This document shows, piece by piece, positions 58,439-64,000 of a DNA stretch of 64,000 nucleotides. A program made the translations under genes and the position numbers. Below the pieces are notes generated by a model, which did not search any database, had not been told where the DNA came from, and saw only the letters and a program-made list of their open reading frames with translations. The first letter of the stretch is position 1, and each line of letters starts with the position of its first letter. Location: assembly GCA_965153455.1 (NCBI GenBank), contig OZ234493.1, positions 11,398,213-11,462,212 on the forward strand. Direction: 5' to 3'. This DNA is from Sphagnum compactum. Taxonomy: Eukaryota; Bryophyta; Sphagnopsida; Sphagnales.

Positions 58439-61148
58439 CACTAGTAGAAATTGGCCAAAATGTAATCACTTTATTTATGACTACATGCGACTATTAGATA
58501 TTTGCAATTACATTTGGACATTTTTGCAACTATTTTTTGTTTTGGTCATATTTGCGATTACATTGCAATTAGTTTGCAACTATTTTGGTGTTCATCGTTC
58601 CATGTGAACAACGTTTAGTTTGGTTTTCATCCAAGCAGAACAAGTTATATCCCATTAGTTGCAAATGTCATCAAATTAGTTGCAACCCTATGAATATACA
58701 AAGGTGTATTTTGTGAATTCTAAGGAATATAATTGGGTGTACTAATATTTATGAATGTACATTTTGAATGTATATGAACACCATATTCCATGTGTATTCA
58801 AATAATATTATTAACATTAATAACCTTAATATGATGGTTACACTAATTGGTGTATATTTTAAGTATATTAAAATTTTATTTAAAATATTTACTAAATATA
58901 TTGTGCCCATATTACAAGTTTATCCAAACCATCTTATTATATTTTTTCAAATTATTACAAATGATATTTATTAATATTAATATTATATGTTTATATTAAT
59001 TACATGTAATGAAAATATAAATTTCAATATTATCTTCCATTTATTTTTTTAAAACAGTAATATTTTATTACATAATGATCATAATGATGATGATATTAGA
59101 ATGATAGGAAATATAATTATATAATTATTAAAATAATTACTAAAAATATAATATCCTATTATATTTTATTAAATTATTCAAATGACTAATGTATTTATTA
59201 AATTTTAATTTTTTTATTCATTAAAAAATTAAAAAAATCATAACAGATCTAACAAATGACATAATAATATATAATAAAAAATAGCTAACCTAGGCTACCT
59301 ACAAATTACATTAATATTAATAATAATATTATTATTATAAGTTATCAATTATGAAATATCACTATATTATAATAATTACCAAAAATATTAATATATAGTT
59401 TTAATTTTTTATATTTCAAAATTATAATTAATATTTATTAATTATTAATTATTCAATTATTATAATCAATTACTGATATATATATTTTTATTTTCAGTTT
59501 TATTATTTTATTATAATTACTGTAATAGTTAGAATGGAAATCTAATAAATTAATATACAAATGCAGAAATTATTTTTGAAGGAAAATTATTCTTTTTAAA
59601 AATATGAAATATTTATTGTAATAATTCATAAATAAGCATAATGAGTGAAGTAATAATATGAATAATAAAAGTAAAATAGTAAACATTGGTTACCAACTAA
59701 TTACAATAATAATTGATTTAATGTTATTGCTACTATTAAATATTTACATTTATATTTATTATGAATTGTAAAAATGAAAATAATAATGGGAATAATTGTA
59801 ACAAAATAGTTAGCCTACATTAGCTTTTAATTATATTATTAGATTAAAAAAATAATACTCAATTTTTATGATCATTAATTATTAATTACTGAATATTTTG
59901 ATTCATTATATTAATTTTTTGGTTATTAAATATTAATTAATGAATTATGAATAATTAGCTATTTATTTCAATATTAGCCAATTATTGGTTAATGAAATTG
60001 GTTGATAGATCAATATACTTCATATATAATGAAAATTATATACTAATATTTTTATCTAGTTAATTAATTAAACAATAGTTAATAATAACTAATAATATAA
60101 TTAATACAGTAGTCATAATATATTGATGATTATTACTATAAATAATTAGTTAGTTGGATAATTTATAAAATGAATTAGTTAATTTCTAATTTAGTTGTTA
60201 ATTAATTAATTAACTAACTTATTGATTTATTTGTCTTTTATTTTATTCATTAAATAATTAGTAATTTTATTAGTTAATTAGTTAGCTAATTAGTTAGCTA
60301 GTTAGTTATCACTTATCTATTTAATTATATATTTTTCAAGATGAGAATGAGAACCAAAACATATGGGATAAACTTTTTAGTTGCAAGTCATTTGTGACTA
60401 AACATTTTTAGTTGCAAAAGACTTGCAACTAAAAAGTTTATCCCATATGTTTTGGCTTTCATTCTCATCTTGAAAGTATATAAACAAGGTGTTTTGTTTT
60501 TATATTTTCATATTTAAAAACATGGACATATGGGATGACCCATTGAAAATGACTTAACCCAAAATAAAATAAAAATATTCATGTGTTTACACCTAACTAC
60601 ATACTTCCCTAACTTACTTACCTACTTTCCTACCTACCTACCTACCTAAATAGATATTTGGCCTAGGTAAGTAAATAGGTTTTATCTAGATATGTGTTTA
60701 ACTTAAAAAGGTAGGTAGGTATTTAGTTCAACCTACATACCTAAATATTGATTTAAATTGAATTTGGACAAATTCAATTAATATGCCACATGGCAAATTT
60801 CTATTGCACCACGTGTCACAATCTAAACCATCCAAATATAAAATTTAAATGTCTTGGATTATTTCAAAATAATAAAGATATATTTTTAATTATTAAAAGT
60901 TGGAACACATGGCAACACATAATTTGTTCCCTTGTTCACCAAAAAAGTCGCATCCTAGTTGCAAGTGACAATACGTATATGACAAGTCAAAGGATAAAGG
61001 TGTATTTTGTTGATTTTTTTTTTCATCCAAAATTCGTTGTCGTTTGCGACTTGTCCAACGCGACTATTAAGATTTTAGTTGCAAATGTCGCTTGCAACTA
61101 AAAATTAGTCGCAAGGACCAGTTGCAAAATGGCCATTGTCTACTAGTG
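58439..61148. mobile_element. non-autonomous CACTA (En/Spm) transposon
   Basis: Ends are CACTAGTAGA at 58439 and the complement TCTACTAGTG at 61148; the match extends to GGCC some 10 bases inward. TAT occurs on both sides (58436-58438 and 61149-61151), the 3-base target duplication of CACTA elements. Near both ends TTGCAA/TTGCGACT-type words recur, as expected of subterminal transposase sites. The 2.7-kb interior is extremely AT-rich with no transposase, so it depends on an active relative. Confidence 0.9.
60335..60474. repeat. 55-base-arm palindrome inside the CACTA element
   Basis: Arms 60335-60389 and 60420-60474 pair nearly perfectly around a 30-base loop. They contain TTTTTAGTTGCAAGTC, the same word type found near the element's ends. 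Confidence 0.88.
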
Positions 61149-61387
61149 TATATTGTTTGGGTAATACCATGTGAAGGAATTTTTTATTCCCCATTTCTCA
61201 TTATTATTTAATTTTCTAATATGTACATATTTAAGCCACCTTAAATTAAATTATACTTTTTAAATTTTGATACCATATATTTATTTAAACCAAGCTCCCA
61301 ATTGTTTTTACAAGAAGTTCGGAAAGTGGAAATGATGGGAGTTTGCTGGAAATAAAATAAGAAGAGTTGTGGGTGGGTAGTGGATAC
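61149..61387. other. AT-rich spacer right of CACTA element
   Basis: TAT target copy, then AT-rich DNA; nothing else is seen. Confidence 0.5.
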
Positions 61388-61812
61388 CTCTCCGATGAAG
61401 GGGAAACCAAAGGTAGAAGCCATCTCATGAACCACAAAGATGTACAGCTCCCCTCCTGCTTTAGTCCTTAGAGTCATTAGAGAAAGAGGAAAGAGAAGTT
61501 GTTGGGAAGAAAGGTTAGTTTCGGCCTCCTTGGATTCTAAATCCAGAATTGCAATGCATTAGCCATTCTTTAGGGCTTCTAGAACCGCACTCAAAGCTTG
61601 CTCTTCCATACTTTCTATCTAAATTTTAACATTGAAATAAAACCTTGCGTCTTCTTTATTGGAGATCCAAGAAGAAGGACAATTCTTGAGAGATAGGTTC
61701 TGAAGGTTGTTATGGTCATGAGCTCCTCTTGCATAGAAGATTTCGACAAGATTGCGGATAAGCATATCGCTCTCATCCTTTTCCTTGCAACATTGGAGTG
61801 AAATATAGTCGA
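61388..61812 (-). pseudogene. fossil coding stretch, family not recognised
   Basis: One minus-strand frame reads for about 140 codons from 61812 to a GT donor-like site (GGAGAG/GTATCC) near 61387. It has only two stops, TAG at 61621-61619 and TAA at 61561-61559. Text such as KEKDESDMLIRNLVEIFYARG, NLQNLSLKNCPSSWI and GGELYIFVVHEMASTFGF is protein-like and unlike the AT-rich surroundings. The NLQNLSLKNC piece recalls a leucine-rich repeat, but this is only a hint. It is probably the remains of one or two exons. Confidence 0.4.
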
Positions 61813-64000
61813 CAAAGAAAAAAAAAAAAAAAGATGCAATTCATGCGGGATGATAGATCGATCTAACGATGATGAATCCTTCCCAAATGTTAATCATCAT
61901 TTTCTTCCCAAATGAAGATTACATTAGTAATAGCAATGTGGAATGCCATTGCTATCGCATCATTAAAACAAAACAATTTTAATGTATTGGATTGATTGAA
62001 AGCTTGCACCTTCTGTGGTTGTTCATGCGTGGTGCTTCCTTGCCTTCCCAGCCACAATGAACCAACACCCACCAGTGCACCGTGAAGGATGAATGATAAG
62101 TTGTCCGGATACAATTTTTTGTTAGGTTTCAGTTCCCTTGCTAACCACGGTGGTTACCTAAATTGTTTTTTTTTTGGTACCTACCTACTAACAACCCCCA
62201 AGTAGGTTGTTAATAGGTAGGTAGTAAAAACAACCTTTACATATGTATAAATAAACCATTTACTTAATAGTTATTATTTTCCTACCTACCTACCTATGCA
62301 TGAAACCTATTTCCTATCACAAAAGTTGGAATTTCTTGGCATTTATATATTTGATGGGGAGTTTGTCACCCTCTTGCATACACATTCCTAAGGAATTTAC
62401 CACCCTCTTTCCATACCCTAGTGGTTTTGTAAGACTTGACATTTACATTTACATCAAGTACCTCGAAAAAACCTATAATGCATTTGGAAGGCACCTTATA
62501 TCCCATCAATTTCCCTCCTTGAAAATGGGAGGGATACTATGCGTACTATTCAAAAGTGGGAAGGTTCTTACACCTAAAAGTAGGCATAATATCCCTCTCA
62601 CTCCTACGCCTCATGATCTATATAAATTCAGTTCATGATAAATTTTTCTTCATGTTTTATGGTAGGTAAAGCCCATGGGTGGGGGACATTCCCAAAATGG
62701 GGGGCTAGACTTGGCGATTGTCTCATCCTAGACCCCTTATTTTGAGAATGTCCTTATCCTAGGGCTTTACTTTACACACAAAACTTGGAATGGGGAAATT
62801 CTGAAAAGAACAAATTAAATCTAAAACTATATCCAAACTCATCACTTTAAGAATTTTTCAAATTCTAAGAACTTTACAAAAGTGGAAAGTCCCATTTTTA
62901 ATCAAATTGGGATCTACCCCAAATGGAAGGTGTTACCCAAATTTAAAGACATGTGACCTAATAGGTTGAAAATGTAAGCAAATTGTTAAACTTAACTTAT
63001 TATTTAACCTAACCATATTTCTCTGTGTGTTATGAGTGTACTAAATTTCACTATAATGGCAATTTTGGTACAAAATAAAGTACGAGTGGACTAAATTCAC
63101 AATTGAACAAAGTGATGTTGTGATGATTTTTCTTACTATCTTCAAATGTGGTAGTTGATAATCTCTTGAGATAGTAAGGTTGGGTGGAAAATATCCTCCC
63201 ATTGTTGTGCAAGAATCTTTTGCAATATTTTTGTACCTTGAGTGTTTGACAACTACTTCGTCGTTCATTTAGCCCTAACATGCAAAGAGAAGAAAATCAT
63301 TTGGCTTAGTGGCCTAATTATGAGCTTGAAAAATTAATTATGAAAGAAATCCTGTATCTCTTATTTGATTGAACCCAAAAGAAGCAAAGGGACGCCCCTA
63401 AATTTTACTTACTAACAACATTAAAAAAATGGGTAATTGGTTTTACACAAAATTTTAAGTAAAACCCAAATGAATTTTCTAGTGAGCAATTTTGGACAAG
63501 ATTGCAACTTTTGCAAGGTAGGTCAAAACTCACAAACCACACGAAAATTTAAAGAAGTGAATTCACCCACCCAAAAGAATCTTGATTCTTGCCTTCTTTC
63601 TCTAAAGGAGATAGAACAAAACAAAGGCTCAAATTCTAGCTCAAGAACTGCACGTCAAGAAAAGAATGATAGAAACAAAAATGAAAAAAAATCATGAATT
63701 CACCTTGACACCCAATTACATCAATTGGTGAATCAATCTCACTTGCTTGATGCTGGTGATGATGACGACGACGAGGTATCAAGGATAACATTCATATATA
63801 TAGATAGACAAATACCCAAAATCAATGAATACATGGAAAAAGGAATTCATGAATGTTGAAACATATTCAAATTTCAAGATAAGGACAATTGGGTGCAAGT
63901 CTAGCGGATTGTAGCACAATGATGGGCACACCTGCATTCAGATCATGTAGAGTTCAAGGTCTTGAATATTTTCCTTACTAGTACGTTCCCTGCAATTAGT
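61813..64000. other. AT-rich spacer to window end
   Basis: No gene is seen. A poly-A run lies at 61818-61835. Inverted-repeat family words occur at 62510-62620, and an inverted pair (CATTCCCAAAATGGGGGGCTAG and CTAGACCCCTTATTTTGAGAATG, split across 62687-62750) is present. A GATGAC-type run is at 63750-63775. Confidence 0.5.

Overview
This window is nuclear DNA from a land plant. The evidence is four spliced genes of plant families with GT-AG or GC-AG introns, PILS and BAT1-type transporters, Ty3/gypsy, Helitron and CACTA transposons, telomere-type TTTAGGG runs inside introns and spacers, and AT-rich spacers. The species cannot be read from the sequence. A non-seed plant is possible but unproven.

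Layout. 1-3297: the 5' part of a minus-strand Ty3/gypsy retrotransposon (LTR, primer site, gag, protease, reverse transcriptase), nearly intact and running off the left edge. 3686-4809: three exons of a coiled-coil gene cut off at both ends. 5918-13499: a complete but dead Helitron with both termini and a four-exon RepHel pseudogene. 14493-18289: a PIN-LIKES (PILS) auxin carrier, 10 exons, 413 residues. 21075-26859: an ABCG half-transporter close to ABCG21/22, 11 exons, 910 residues, with three GC-AG introns. 27317-30850: LTR-like repeat remnants. 30914-35484: a decayed, gag-less Ty3/gypsy element with two LTRs. 38861-43389: a BAT1/GABA-permease-like amino acid transporter, 7 exons, 579 residues. 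46826-47300: a GC-rich fossil reading frame of unknown origin. 48008-51022: a tocopherol-cyclase-like protein, 5 exons, 572 residues, with a likely plastid transit peptide. 51023-64000: AT-rich DNA with inverted-repeat elements, one unrecognised Ser/Pro-rich ORF, a non-autonomous CACTA element with a clean TAT target duplication, and one fossil coding stretch.

The four intact genes all lie on the plus strand. Three are membrane transporters (auxin at the ER, ABCG at the plasma membrane, amino acids/GABA) and one is a lipocalin-like, probably plastid enzyme. Nothing suggests they form a cluster with a joint job. All four models close exactly: exon lengths sum to a multiple of three and every junction keeps the family reading frame.

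The most unusual features are in gene structure rather than in a new system. They are a tandem triplication over an intron-exon junction, a minisatellite resembling a 5' splice site, three GC-AG introns and one exitron-like intron in one ABCG gene, and the fossil ORF whose stops are all TGA. I found no convincing undescribed multi-gene system.
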